NCBI RefSeq assembly: GCF_003324165.1
Contig: NW_025407829.1
Coordinates: forward strand, 248,001-312,000
Reading direction: 5' to 3'
DNA length: 64,000 bases
Origin: Naegleria lovaniensis
Lineage: Eukaryota > Heterolobosea > Eutetramitea > Acrasida > Naegleriidae
Each line of letters starts with the position of its first letter. Within the stretch, counting starts at the first letter, position 1. The translations under genes and the position numbers were made by a program. Shown here piece after piece: positions 1-10,325 of the stretch. The notes beneath the pieces are model-generated. The model was not told where the DNA came from. It searched no databases and saw only the letters and a list, made by a program, of their open reading frames with translations.

Positions 1-51
1 ATCGAAATTGTGTTCTCATTGATTTTGTTTGCATCATCACAATTTACTTAC

Positions 52-225
52 AGTGGTAAGAGCAGTCAAAGTGTCACCAGCCTTTGGAGAAGCAGGTGTA
101 ATGTCCAAAGCCTTTGGAATGAATACAGGGTTATTAAAACATTGTTGGAAAGGAGCGTTAACGGCCAAACAAGCGGCAGTTGCAGTGAGAAGAACGAGAG
201 CCAAGCAAGCAAAGATTTTTTGCAT
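52..225 (-). CDS. ML-domain (NPC2/MD-2-like) secreted protein, first exon only
   Basis: Only the first coding exon lies in the window. It ends in phase 0 at a GTAAGT donor (minus strand, from position 51), and the rest of the gene continues past the left edge. I take the ATG at 225 as the start because it is followed at once by a signal peptide (MQKIFACLALVLLTATAACL). A Met 22 codons upstream is possible but would put a charged tail before the signal sequence. The mature start has a Cys and then a strand ending in ITPASPKAGDTLT, which resembles the early strands of ML domains that bind lipids or sterols (NPC2, MD-2, phospholipid transfer proteins). The conserved later cysteines are outside the window, so the family call is moderate. 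It would be secreted or lysosomal. Confidence 0.55.
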
Positions 226-372
226 TTTTTTAGGATGTGAGGTCTTCCATTCACAAAAAGGAAGTGACATCATTGTCTTTTTGCTGTCCAAAGAGAGAAG
301 AATTCTTGTGCATGGGTTCGTCGAAAAAAGCGCTGTTCATAAAATGCATGTTTAGGACCGTATTGCTACTGA

Positions 373-1431
373 CCGCTAGCATGCCACAATTTCATTGGTC
401 ATGTACACTGGCAGCCACTCTTCAACCCACACGAGCCGAAGACTTTGTCGAATCCATTGGTGTCTGGTATTCGCAAAATTAGAGATTCTCTTCGTGATGG
501 TCCTCAATGGACAACTGTTATGGATCTTATCCACCAACTAAAGGATGGAGTCCTCAAACACAGTATTGATTTACAGGTACAGTGGATTACTTTCACAATT
601 TAACATCAAGTACTCAAGTCAAGAAGAAAAAACCTGTCGTTACCACTGAAACTGGATGGCAGCCTCGATTGGGACCTGTTATTTATTGGGTACCAGAAAG
701 TATTCAAGCCAAATATACGTTACGTTCATTGATGCTTCAATGGATGAGAAGAGTGGAAAGAACCTATCTCTATGAAATGTGTGATGATCGAGAATGTTTT
801 GGTTTACTTTATTACAACTCGACCACGAACAGTGAGCTCCTAACACCAAAACCTGTGTATTACTTTTTGAAAAATATGATTTCGGAGTTGGAAGAGAAAC
901 CAAGGCAACGTAAATTTACGCTGAAGGAATTAACCATTGAAATGAATCCAAACTCGACTACCAACTCGAAAATTCAACACACGCTATTCCAGAAGAGTAA
1001 CGGAAATTATTATTTGGCTATTTGGCAAGAAACTTTTGGTTGTGATAAGGGAGTGTTCTTTAATACGACATCGCTCACTGTGAATTTAAATTTCACACAG
1101 TTAAGCATGTTTAATGTGTCACTTATGCGCCTCTACACCTTCGATACAGCCTCAGGAAGCATGACCAATTCTACAGTGCTTTTATCCAAGAAACAAAGCA
1201 ATTTAATTTCAGCGAATTTTCAAATTACAGATACCATGACTCGGTTCTCCAAGTGTAAAACCTGTTCCATCTCGAAGTGGAGGAAATCATCCAGAAAGAT
1301 CATTATCAAAGATACCACCCAAAGACAAAAGTGACAAAGCCAATTCAGGTGAGAAGAGTGAAATGGTGTCAAGCTACCAGGCCATTATCTTGACAAGTAT
1401 CGTCATCCTTTCGATTTTAATTGTACACTGA
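373..1431 (+). pseudogene. Glycoside-hydrolase-like gene, truncated and frame-broken
   Basis: Three consecutive stretches read as one membrane-anchored glycosidase but sit in changing frames: 373-576, about 582-1245 in another frame, and about 1240-1431 back in the first. The middle part holds KPVVTTETGWQPRLGP, the kind of strand that carries the catalytic Glu in clan-A TIM-barrel glycosidases. The last part is a Pro/Ser-rich linker and then a hydrophobic segment (YQAIILTSIVILSILIVH) before the stop, as in a C-terminal membrane anchor. The N-terminal half of a barrel is absent, because the opposite-strand ML gene occupies the space upstream. I found no GT-AG intron of plausible size that repairs either frame change. 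It is therefore either a decayed 5'-truncated copy or an intact 3' part with two sequencing indels. The exact glycosidase family is not resolved. Confidence 0.5.
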
Positions 1432-1483
1432 ACGAGTAAAATACAGTGAGATTCAGGACAGCAGAGTTTGAGAAAAAAAATTT

Positions 1484-1574
1484 TGATGAGAGTGGGATTT
1501 GAACCCACGCCCTTGCGGAACACGGTATTAATTATACCTTAACGTGTCGTCTTAGACCGCTCGACCATCTCACC
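1484..1574 (-). tRNA. tRNA-Leu(AAG) with an 11-nt anticodon-loop intron
   Basis: On the minus strand the acceptor stem GGTGAGA pairs with TCTCATC (one G-U), followed by discriminator A at 1484. The D-arm is GTC-GAGCGGTCTAA-GAC, the T-arm is GTGGG-TTCAAAT-CCCAC, and the anticodon stem is ACACG/CGTGT. The 18 nt between the anticodon-stem arms exceed a 7-nt loop by 11. Placing an intron after position 37 (1526-1536, AT-only) gives the loop TTAAGGC with anticodon AAG at 1538-1540. The long variable arm and TGG-CGAGCGGTCTAAG-like D region fit class II tRNA-Leu. An intron just 3' of the anticodon is the canonical eukaryotic place, removed by the tRNA splicing endonuclease. Confidence 0.88.
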
Positions 1575-1776
1575 GTACGATTAAACTGTTTTGGTAACTT
1601 AAAGTAAGTTATAATAGTAACAAGCTGAAAAAGAATAAGGAAAATAAAACTAATGATGTGTTTTTGTTTTCTCGAGTACGAACGTTAACCGAGGTGGACA
1701 GCTTTTTCGGTGCAAACTTTGAAATTGTGATTGTCCAAGTTGCATCTTTGACGTATTCAAGAAACAATTTGAAAAA

Positions 1777-2925
1777 ATGTCTTTTAAAAAAAAAATGGTC
1801 GCACGAACAAAATCCACTTCAAATGAACAACAACAACATGCTCGGAGCTCTCTCGTATCAAAGGAAGATGACCTCGAATATGATCTGGGACATTTAATGT
1901 GTCTAGATGCACACCCGATTGATTATCAACAAAAAAATAATGATGAAGAGGCTAGCCAACTCCAACAATTACTCCTTGACAGTGCCCGAGAAAATACACA
2001 ACTCCTTGTAAATCATCTCTTTCAATTGGAAAATATCAAACAGGAAGATACGGGTCTTTTCGCAGAATTACCAGATCCAATCTTTCGTTTACCAAGAGAA
2101 AAGCCCTGTCCAAAGAAACGAGAGTTAACCCGATTTGAACAATTCATGATGGAGAAGGGTCTTCGTGTTCGAGGAAAGAATGAAAGAGAGAAACTTGTCT
2201 ATGACGAAATGCATGATGAATTTAGACCAAGATTTGGTTGGGGTAAAGCAAACAATGCTGATGAAAGTGATTGGATCATTCCTGCAAGAGAAGGAGATGA
2301 GCTACACGAAGATCCATTCTTGGCAAGACAAATTGAAAAGAGAGAAAAAAAGAAGAAACAACTCAAGAATCAAGTCACAAATATTGGAAAAGGAGCAGGC
2401 AAGAAGGGAGCAAGAGATGCAGAGAAGGACAACAAAGCTCTGGCCGTTCAAAACAAGTACAATCCTGCAAATACTCCATCTACATTAAAGATAACAAATG
2501 TAAATGGTGGAAAGATTAATCCAAAACGAGCTCATACGGGCTTGAAGGATGATTTCCTTAATGCCTACGATTTTGCAAGAGTGAGCACTGCAAGCATGGG
2601 TAAATTTGATACACAGGTGAAGGATGAAAAATCTATGCCCGTACGAAAGGGAATTTCTCACCTTGTGGCTCCAGGTGCTAGCGCTAATTATGACGAGAAG
2701 ACAAAGGCCATGAAGATTTCAAGCAGAATTTTGAAAGAAAGCTCAAAGAAAAAGACAGGACAGCTCAAGACAAATGCAATCAACATTTTCCAACATTTAA
2801 CAGAGAAAGATGGAAGAAAACAAAAGAAGGTGCATCTTCTTGCACAGGCTAGAGATCGTTACAAGAGAAAGGGAACGACATCAAAGAAAGACAGAGATTT
2901 CACTGTGGATAAAAAGAGGAAATAA
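1777..2925 (+). CDS. RRS1: Ribosome biogenesis regulator RRS1 homologue
   Basis: Single-exon gene of 382 aa. RRS1 works in the nucleolus with RPF2 to bring the 5S RNP (5S rRNA, uL18, uL5) into pre-60S particles. The diagnostic part is around residues 85-175: a short helix (NTQLLVNHLFQL), then LPDPIFRLPREKPCPKKR, a TRFEQFMMEKG helix, and DEFRPRFGWGKANNADESDWI, which match the family core in order and spacing. The C-terminal half is Lys-rich, as in animal RRS1. It is longer than the yeast protein (about 200 aa) and close to the human one (365 aa). The ATG is preceded by an A-tract, the usual start context in this window. The stop is followed at once by an AATAAA-like sequence. Confidence 0.9.
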   Translation: MSFKKKMVARTKSTSNEQQQHARSSLVSKEDDLEYDLGHLMCLDAHPIDYQQKNNDEEASQLQQLLLDSARENTQLLVNHLFQLENIKQEDTGLFAELPDPIFRLPREKPCPKKRELTRFEQFMMEKGLRVRGKNEREKLVYDEMHDEFRPRFGWGKANNADESDWIIPAREGDELHEDPFLARQIEKREKKKKQLKNQVTNIGKGAGKKGARDAEKDNKALAVQNKYNPANTPSTLKITNVNGGKINPKRAHTGLKDDFLNAYDFARVSTASMGKFDTQVKDEKSMPVRKGISHLVAPGASANYDEKTKAMKISSRILKESSKKKTGQLKTNAINIFQHLTEKDGRKQKKVHLLAQARDRYKRKGTTSKKDRDFTVDKKRK

Positions 2926-3210
2926 ATACATGTTATTGCACTCTATAAACATGAATATCAATCGAAATGTGTAGATTAAGGATAATTTCTTAATTACATG
3001 CTTAACATCAGCATAGATTCCCACTTAAGAGTCTAACAATGATTCAGTAAGCGACTGCATGTCACGAATTTCATCATGTTCTGGGGCTTGTCATCAAAAG
3101 CATCTACAATTATACTCGCTCGTTTGGAGTATTATAATATTTTCGACTGCCCATTTACGGGTCGATAATGTCAGTTCGAACCACAAGTAGCGTGTAACTC
3201 AATGGGCTCA

Positions 3211-4371
3211 TCATGATGAAGACGAGGAAACGTTGAATGGAACACTAGGAGCACCAGCTGCTCTGTACAGAATTTCAAGAAGAGTCCAACTGATGGCTGA
3301 AGCAAAGGCTCTCTTCATAATTCTTGGAGTTACTCCTCTAAACAATGTTCTAAATCCTTCATCTCTAATGATGGTTCGAAATGCATCAGTAATGCCTCTG
3401 TACACCTTTTTTGAGGAAGAATCAATTTGAAGACGAGTTCTAATCATATCGAATGGATGAGTAATAAGGGAAGACAGAACTCCACCTACTGCGCCACTAG
3501 GCATTGTTATCATAGGGCTTGTTTCCATCTCTTGCTCTTTTCCCTTAAAGAATGTATTCGTCAATGCGTATCGTGTCTGATTGTAGAACAGATAGTTCAA
3601 TCCTGCATTTGGAATATCTCGTACTAGAGTGGCAATAAGACCAGAGAAAAATCCAGCAATTCCTTCATTCTTTGCAATCGATGTAAAGGTATCCCACACT
3701 CCTGAGCTGTTAGCAGTATATTCCTGTTGACATGTTGAAATAGTCCATTAATGTTTCATTATGTGCATGACAACAATCATTGAAATGGCATTGTTCATTA
3801 CAATTGAGCCATGAATGAATCCATGGTTCCAACTTGAACTTACCAATCGAGTTTTTACAACAGTGATGGGGCATAATATCACTCCAGTGAGTCCTCTACT
3901 GAATGCAGCAATGCAGAAACTTTCAAAAGCAGATAACCTTGTACTATTTAACATTTTCTCACGATCTACTGAAGTATGTATCATTGAAGTAATTTGTTTT
4001 GCTGATATTGTCATCTCCTTCAAATAGCTTAGCATGTTATAATATAGCAAGGCTCCGGGAGCGACTCTCAAAAAAGTTGGAATGCTTCCTCTGTATAGAC
4101 CTCTTATTCCCTGTTCTTTATATATCATTTTAGCAGTACTCATCATGGTAGGTCTTTGTTCTATCATGATCGGACTTGATGATTTAAAAGCTCCAGCCTT
4201 CAATATCATATTTGTTTTGATAACATCCATCGGTTGTGTGAGAATGGTACTGAACGTACCAGCTACTCCTCCCGAAAGAAATTTAAGAGCTGATTCCATA
4301 GAAATCATTCCCTTCTTGGTTGTGGATTTTGATGAAGGAATGATGGTTTCGGCTGGTTCTGTTTGCTGCAT
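3211..4371 (-). CDS. Mitochondrial carrier, SLC25A38/Hem25 type (glycine import)
   Basis: Two exons, 4371-3844 and 3723-3211, separated by a 120-nt GTAAGT...CAG intron, give 346 aa. Three carrier repeats are visible: QPMDVIKT near residue 47, CPITVVKTRLE spanning the splice junction, and HPFDMIRTRLQ in exon 2. The second motif has Ile-Thr where most carriers have an acidic residue. This is what SLC25A38/Hem25 proteins show, and the following EYTANSSGVWDTF and GLFSGL-like (FFSGLIATLVRD) stretches also fit that subfamily. Those carriers sit in the inner mitochondrial membrane and supply glycine for 5-aminolevulinate and haem synthesis, so the substrate here is inferred from family. The C-terminus ends in a Ser run. 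Confidence 0.8.
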
Positions 4372-4558
4372 TTTTTAATAATTGTGAATTAGGAGTACTC
4401 GGCAACAAAAGAAGAATCCCAGAACGTCATGCAAATTGATTGACTGCTAAACAGAATCGTCATTTACATGAATTAAAAAAGTTAATATCCGAGAGGATTT
4501 ATAAGCCAATGATCCTCCATACCAAAGAAAACAATCAATATTCGCTTTTATTCCAAAT

Positions 4559-6121
4559 TCATTGATCTTTTTGCTCTGAATAAACAATGAATGGTTTAAA
4601 AACTGTAAAGGTTTGAGAGAGACATCCTCTCATGCTGATTCGAACCTCAACATGACGTATGGAGTTTGAGGTAAAATCATCAAACAAAATCCAGCATGTT
4701 TTTGAATTGATTTCAATGCTTGGCATCATTCGAATTTCTTGCTTTTGCTGTTTGCTTGCATGACGTACAATTTTCTGAATGATCATGTTCGAGAAATTGT
4801 TTTGATAGATTAATTTAAAGTGTGACGATGAAAAATCTTTCTTAGTGATAATGTTAGACCCGTAGCCAGTGAACAGTGAGCTGTACAAATTCTTGATGAT
4901 TAATATTTGATCTCGAATGGTAAAGTATCTAAGTCCAATTCTTTTCACAAAGTAATCAATTCGATCTGTCAGAAGCTCATAAAAGGTGTACTTGTTGTTA
5001 AATAGACTGGTCAGTTTTTTAACCTTATCTTGAATATCCATAGTTTGAATGATTGATTCAATATAATCCAATAAATTAGAGTGATAGATACTCCGTTGAT
5101 GAGTCCTGTAGAGTTTTTTGCAAGAATTTGAATTTGAGATAATATGTCCCAGAGCCTTTTTCATTGAGGCGTTGACACTACTTGGAGATTTGCCCGAAAC
5201 AGTAACATAAGGGACCATGAGCGACTCTGCAATGTGAATGTTTGATGGAAGAGAGGATTGCATTTCCTCAGACCTACGTAACAGATTTGATGAGGCAATG
5301 AAACTCGTTGGGGTCGAACTAGAAAGGAAGGGATCATTCAAAACAGCCATGCTTAGTTCTGGAGACGAAAATTTCTTCATATCGGGTAGAGAATGTGATT
5401 TAGAGCTGGAGGACGACTTTCTAGAACTCCTTTTGCAAACTATTTCAATATCGTCTTCTTCCTCTTCATAATTGCTAGCATATTGAGAATAGACAGTATT
5501 CCTATGGAAATTGTAGTTTTGACTTTGAGAGCTTTTCGCAGTTGGATATAACATTAGATATCCATCCAAAAAACTCATTGCCTCGCTCAAGAATACATTC
5601 TTTTCTCGTGTGAGTAGAATTTTGTGTGAGGGATCACTTGATAGCAACAGAATTGGATAGAAACGAATGGTCATTCGAGTGAAGATGTTTCCTACTTTAG
5701 GTTTCCTTCTGTTTCGAGAAGATTTACCCGTTTGTACTTTTTTTGAACTGTGATAATTGGGGAGAATAGAATCTTGACTGAAAAATTCATTTTCTCGTCC
5801 AATGAATTCTACTTCATATCCTGTATAGATTCGTGCAAGACTCGAGAATTGATAGGTCACATTCAGTAAATGGAATTCTTCATGAAATTTGTGAATATTG
5901 AAGTAGTGAGAAAGAGTTGTGAGCAGTTGTTCTGAATCTCTGCATACAAGTCCTACTTCGTAAATGGGATGAATGAGAGAACGTCGCGATTCCTTAATGA
6001 TCACAGTACTCATAAAAGAGTTAACTACTTTGAGCCTATATATTTCTTTTGTGGTCAGGAATTGAAACACTCGCTTCCATGGCAGTTTCGTAAAGGAATT
6101 ACCGAGACAAGATAAATTCAT
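4559..6121 (-). CDS. F-box-like protein of unknown function
   Basis: Single-exon 520-aa protein. Residues about 13-45 (LPWKRVFQFLTTKEIYRLKV followed by VNSFMSTVI) look like an F-box, which would bind SKP1 in a ubiquitin ligase. The match is short and I rate it as probable, not certain. The rest has no domain I recognise: two folded-looking blocks (about 50-200 and 340-520) with many aromatic and hydrophobic strands, separated by a Ser-rich, acidic low-complexity stretch around residues 205-300. No signal peptide or membrane segment is seen. It is convergent with nothing nearby and is transcribed away from the TCTP gene. Confidence 0.6.
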   Translation of the reverse strand: MNLSCLGNSFTKLPWKRVFQFLTTKEIYRLKVVNSFMSTVIIKESRRSLIHPIYEVGLVCRDSEQLLTTLSHYFNIHKFHEEFHLLNVTYQFSSLARIYTGYEVEFIGRENEFFSQDSILPNYHSSKKVQTGKSSRNRRKPKVGNIFTRMTIRFYPILLLSSDPSHKILLTREKNVFLSEAMSFLDGYLMLYPTAKSSQSQNYNFHRNTVYSQYASNYEEEEDDIEIVCKRSSRKSSSSSKSHSLPDMKKFSSPELSMAVLNDPFLSSSTPTSFIASSNLLRRSEEMQSSLPSNIHIAESLMVPYVTVSGKSPSSVNASMKKALGHIISNSNSCKKLYRTHQRSIYHSNLLDYIESIIQTMDIQDKVKKLTSLFNNKYTFYELLTDRIDYFVKRIGLRYFTIRDQILIIKNLYSSLFTGYGSNIITKKDFSSSHFKLIYQNNFSNMIIQKIVRHASKQQKQEIRMMPSIEINSKTCWILFDDFTSNSIRHVEVRISMRGCLSQTFTVFKPFIVYSEQKDQ

Positions 6122-6706
6122 TTCAAAATTATTATTAATAAAATTAAGAGGAGCGAGCAGGAGTTATCAGAACATGTAGGTTTTTTTTCATATGGCACAG
6201 GCCGTCATTCCGAATATCGAATTGCTTTCATTTGGTGTTGCAAAGTGAAACGTTTTTCCTCTCAACATCAAGCAGCATTTGGAATATCATACAAAAAAGG
6301 ACAATGAAAGTTTTTAATACTGTCCTTTCCTAGAGAAAAGCTGCAAGCAAATGGCTGCAGTTGGAAATGAAACGACATGTTCCGAAATGAATGGACATGA
6401 AGAAGGTCATGATGATTGAAATGAACTGGCAATAACGTTCAAATCTTTTAAAGCCATTTTTCGCGTTGGAAAATTCTTTCTGAACTTTGCTGATTTATGC
6501 AAAAGACCTTTTGTCAATGAAGAGTTTGGTTCAAGCTCGAATCAAACATTAAGAGGAAAACCTCATCCAGTTCTATAACAAACATCAACGAGAAAGATGG
6601 GCAGAATAATAAGAAGATGAATCGAAGCAGCAACTCCGAACTTTTTCATAAAAAAAATAGCTCAAATTCTTCCGCTGCCAACAATATCGATATAAAAATT
6701 CTTTGA
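6122..6706. other. Intergenic, divergent spacer between F-box-like gene and TCTP
   Basis: 585 bp with no credible coding frame. It must contain the promoters of both diverging genes. An AT-rich stretch with the sequence ATCGATATAAAAATTC lies about 20 bp before the TCTP start and could act as a TATA-like or initiator region. This is positional inference only. Confidence 0.5.
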
Positions 6707-7405
6707 ATGACACTCGGACAAGTATTGTATCGGGATGTATTGTCGGGCGATGTGCTTGTTACAAATTATTATAAAATTGAAAAAGTATTTTATGGGAGCA
6801 TATACAAGGTGAAATCTCATTTCATGATTAGAGATCCTTCGTCATTTGATGTATCAACATCTCCTCCTGTGGGCGATTCGGATGAATATTATGCCAAACA
6901 TTTAACGAACAAAGTGTTACGATATTCTGTTGTTGAAAAATTTGGATACCACGAATGTACATTAAAAAAGAAAGAATTTCTCATGATGATGAATGTTTAT
7001 ATCGGAACTTTGAAGAGTATAGTTGAGCAGTCTGGGGATGAAGAACGAGAAAAATCCTTCTTGATGGGATCAACACTTTTTGTGCAAACAATTTTGTCCA
7101 ATTTCAGTAATTATAGATTTTTCGTTGGACCATCAAACTCACTTTCCAAAGGAATGATCATTGTTCAAAACTGTTCCACTGATTTGATGACACCTGAATT
7201 CTATTATTTTGTAGATGGTTTGAAAGAAGAGAGTTTTCAATCTAAGCATGTCGATCAATCTGGTACCTCACCAGGAGGTTCTTCGTTAATGTCAATGACA
7301 CTTGAACACCATCAAGTGACAGAAAGTGAAAAATCTGACTCGTATGGAAGTTATTCCAGCACTGGATCAATTCCTATTGAAAATAATAGCAATGAAATGT
7401 TGTAA
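6707..7405 (+). CDS. Translationally controlled tumour protein (TCTP) homologue
   Basis: Single exon, 232 aa. The whole TCTP fold can be followed: an N-terminal VLYRDVLSGDVLVTNYYKI strand pair (animal TCTP has IYKDLISGDELFSDIYKI), the family's variable loop at about residues 45-65, the long helical hairpin (KKKEFLMMMNVYIGTLKSIV), and the core ending in SNYRFFVGPSNSLSKGMIIV and FYYFVDGLKEE. TCTP is a cytosolic, growth-linked, calcium- and tubulin-associated protein of usually about 170 aa. This one carries an extra Ser/Thr-rich tail of roughly 50 residues after the normal end and is quite divergent, so it may be a diverged paralogue. Confidence 0.8.
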   Translation: MTLGQVLYRDVLSGDVLVTNYYKIEKVFYGSIYKVKSHFMIRDPSSFDVSTSPPVGDSDEYYAKHLTNKVLRYSVVEKFGYHECTLKKKEFLMMMNVYIGTLKSIVEQSGDEEREKSFLMGSTLFVQTILSNFSNYRFFVGPSNSLSKGMIIVQNCSTDLMTPEFYYFVDGLKEESFQSKHVDQSGTSPGGSSLMSMTLEHHQVTESEKSDSYGSYSSTGSIPIENNSNEML

Positions 7406-7438
7406 ATTACGTTGACTGAAATATTGGAATGGACAAGC

Positions 7439-9823
7439 TTAAGGAAGAGCTGGTCTTGATACATAATCATCATCCCATTCGTTATTGAATTTATCAATGA
7501 GATGTCGCCATCCACCAGTAAGATCTATCAATAGGGAATTATATTTGTCAGGGCTTGATACGTCTCTGAGATCAGGTGCATCACGTTTCGCTCTCCATTT
7601 ATATCCAAACGTGGGAGAGAAATGAGGAGATTTTGCTGAAAGACTATGATAACCTCCACATTGATCATATTTTCCATATTCTGATCCTTCCACACCAACT
7701 GTTTCATCATGTAAATATTTTCCAAAATTTATACCTTATTGACAAACTTACTTAGTAAACCTCCAAATCTTCCTTTCTTTGGTGATTGGTAATACAGATA
7801 CATGTGTCCATGTTCACCATTTGCTTCTATTTTCTTGCCTGTCAAGGAACGATTTTCTGCTCCACCCATTGGTAAATTCATTCCCCAATCTAAAAGTTAA
7901 CGAAAGCATTTGTTCAAAAAGACGTCAATCTTATTTCAACAAGAACTTACGTCTGTGATGTTTCAATAATGCATCTGTAGTTCCGAATAACTTGGTATCT
8001 TCTCGTCATCAATGTAAAGAATGCAATAAATCATCATGACAGTTAAAAAATCTTTTTCCAAAATCATATTCACATACCTCTAAATGTAATTCCAATGGTC
8101 TTGGTTTCATGCAACACTTTTTTCTTGCCATAAGGTAATGTAAAATCATATCGATCATCAATGATGATTTTAGATTGAGCAGAGCTGGTTGAGGACATAA
8201 ATGATGCATTTGTGACAAGATCATCCTTTCCTCGTGAAATTTCTTTTTGAATTCTTCGTTGTCGAGCTTGAACCACTAACTCATCTTCGTTTAGATATTT
8301 TTCTGTGATATTTGTAATTTCGCCATTAAGCTGTTGTAAACTATCCAACAATGGTTGATCGGATGCATGTGGTTTATAATAATCGAGAGCATGTGTAGCT
8401 CCCATTCTTCTGAATATTATTTTTCCTTCAACTCGTGCTTCATCTAAATTTTATCAAGAAATTTAATTAACAAGATCCAATAAATAAATACGTACTTCCA
8501 CTTGTGTAGGTCGAAACATATTTTGAAAGGTCTCCGTCACAGCTTCCACTAACATGTCACAATGCGTGATTACAATAGTATTGCACAGTATTTAACATAT
8601 TACCATGTAAAAATTATGAAAAATACATACGTAATAAGCCACTTCCAAAAAGAATGTTCATCTCCATTATGATGTGTTGCTCCTTCTCCATCCATACTAT
8701 CCAATTGAATGATTACTCTACTTCCATGTGATAAAACACTCGCTATTGGATATTTTGTAGAATGCCAAATATTCCATTCATGTGTCTTTTCATCTTCTCT
8801 ATACAATAATCCTCCATATCTCAATACACAAAAAATTCTTCTTAATACATTGCCTAAAGCTTCATATTCAGGACTTTCCAAAGTTTTCCTCCACAAAATT
8901 GCATCTCTCTTAAACTGAGCAAGAGCTCCAACTTCAGAATATTCTCTCTCAATAATTTGCTTTAATCGTTCCACTTGACTCAGAAACAATGGATCAGAAT
9001 ATGGTACATCATCAGGAATAAGAGCATATTCAAAGTTGTCAAGAAATATAATCTCTTTGGGCTCCACAATGTCTTCATGCATGGTGTGTGAATCTTGCAG
9101 TACGGGCACACTCGTTTGATTCAATAAATTTTGTTTATATTCTCGAGTGGCTTGTGCTCGTTTTACTTCAATGTATTGTTGTTGAGATGAAGACATGCCT
9201 GTTGGTTTTTTCGTTGATAGTGATGAAGAGGAAGAGGAGGAGGTTGGTGTTGTCAAAAGATTGGACGTGCCATCATCAGCATTCAGACCACCATAGCTCG
9301 CTAAATCAATTCCATCAATCGAGAGAGGAGGTCTCTTGAGAGTGACTGTGGTTCTTTTGCGATGAACTTCCATACTATTTCGTGCTGCCAAAGAGGATAG
9401 ATTTGTCGTGGGAAGGCTTGCTGCTTGAAATTGTTCAGTATTATTTTCATCATGATTGACAGCATTGGAAGAAATGATTAAGAATGATGAATCATCATTG
9501 AATAGCGATGATGATGAAGATGATGATATGGATGGTCGATTTTGGTGTTCCACAATCACATAATCTTTCAATAATGCATCATGATCACTGCTACCATCAC
9601 TTTTGGAATGATCTGAAGAGGTCAAGGAATGTCTCAGCAATGAATGATGATTCTGACCCGATGATTCTTCTATGGTTGGCTCCGAAGCGATCATTAATGA
9701 GGAGATTTCTTCCATCGATGGTCGGTGGTCCTGAGCAGCTGTTGATGTTGTCATCGATGAAGGCGGAGGAGTTGTTGTTGTGGTTGTTGTAATCGTCAAG
9801 AAAGAGTCTTCATGAAGAGACAT
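7439..9823 (-). CDS. Six-exon 686-aa protein, conserved-looking, family not recognised
   Basis: Exons: 9823-8631, 8548-8496, 8443-8078, 8001-7951 (or from 7998), 7889-7752, 7698-7439. All junctions keep phase and use GTATGT, GTACGT or GTAAGT donors. The ATG at 9823 follows an A-tract. The same frame stays open for 81 codons upstream but without an ATG. Residues 1-220 are Ser/Thr/Asn-rich low complexity. From about residue 225 the protein looks folded, with an acidic helical part and then many Gly/Tyr/Trp-rich strands, including GGAENRSLTGKKIEANGEHG, YLYYQSPK, GGLLIGVEGSEYGKYDQCGG and LIDLTGGWRHLIDKF. No signal peptide or TM segment is seen. I do not recognise the domain and assign no function. 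It has the highest intron density in this part of the window. Confidence 0.75.
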
Positions 9824-10325
9824 TTTTTCATTTGACAGGATGTTGAAACGAATGTCTATTGGATGCGGGAAAAAGCCATTCGTTTCATCAAAGAACCCAT
9901 TGAGTTCTGAGCCAATGTTGTAAAGTTTACTCAACCGGCACAAGCCACTGGTGTAACACACAAGAAAAAATTGCCACAATTCGAACAATGTTCCGCTGAA
10001 AGACTTGTTATCAACCTCGTTGTCTTTATTCCCCCTATGCTTTTTCTTGAACAAACGAACGGACAAGAAAGAGTATAGGGATAATAAAGAGAACCATCCG
10101 ATGATGAATTCTTCAACAAATGATAACAGTAATAAATTAATTTAATGAACAAGTAAATATATGGCTCATGATAAAGAGGAGGATGCGGAACCCAACCATC
10201 CATGCACAATGTTGGACACAATACTTTCCGAACATAAGAAGAGTATTATCAGGTTCCACAAATTCTAGTTTGAAAACAAATATCGTAATTGCTTGAATTC
10301 GTCTTGATTCAAGCTCGGACAGACA
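9824..10325. other. Intergenic region upstream of the 686-aa gene
   Basis: 502 bp. The half next to 9823 is open in the frame of the downstream gene up to about 10066, starting only with non-ATG codons, so a short upstream exon cannot be fully excluded. The rest holds the 3' flank of the Rab gene, and nothing else is seen. Confidence 0.4.

Noticed and set aside
3130-3200. tRNA-like GTTCGAACC palindrome
   Set aside because: Neither strand gives a five-pair T-stem or a matching acceptor stem.
9824-10066. N-terminal extension of the 686-aa protein
   Set aside because: Frame is open but begins without ATG, while the ATG at 9823 has the local A-tract start context. Kept only as a remote possibility.
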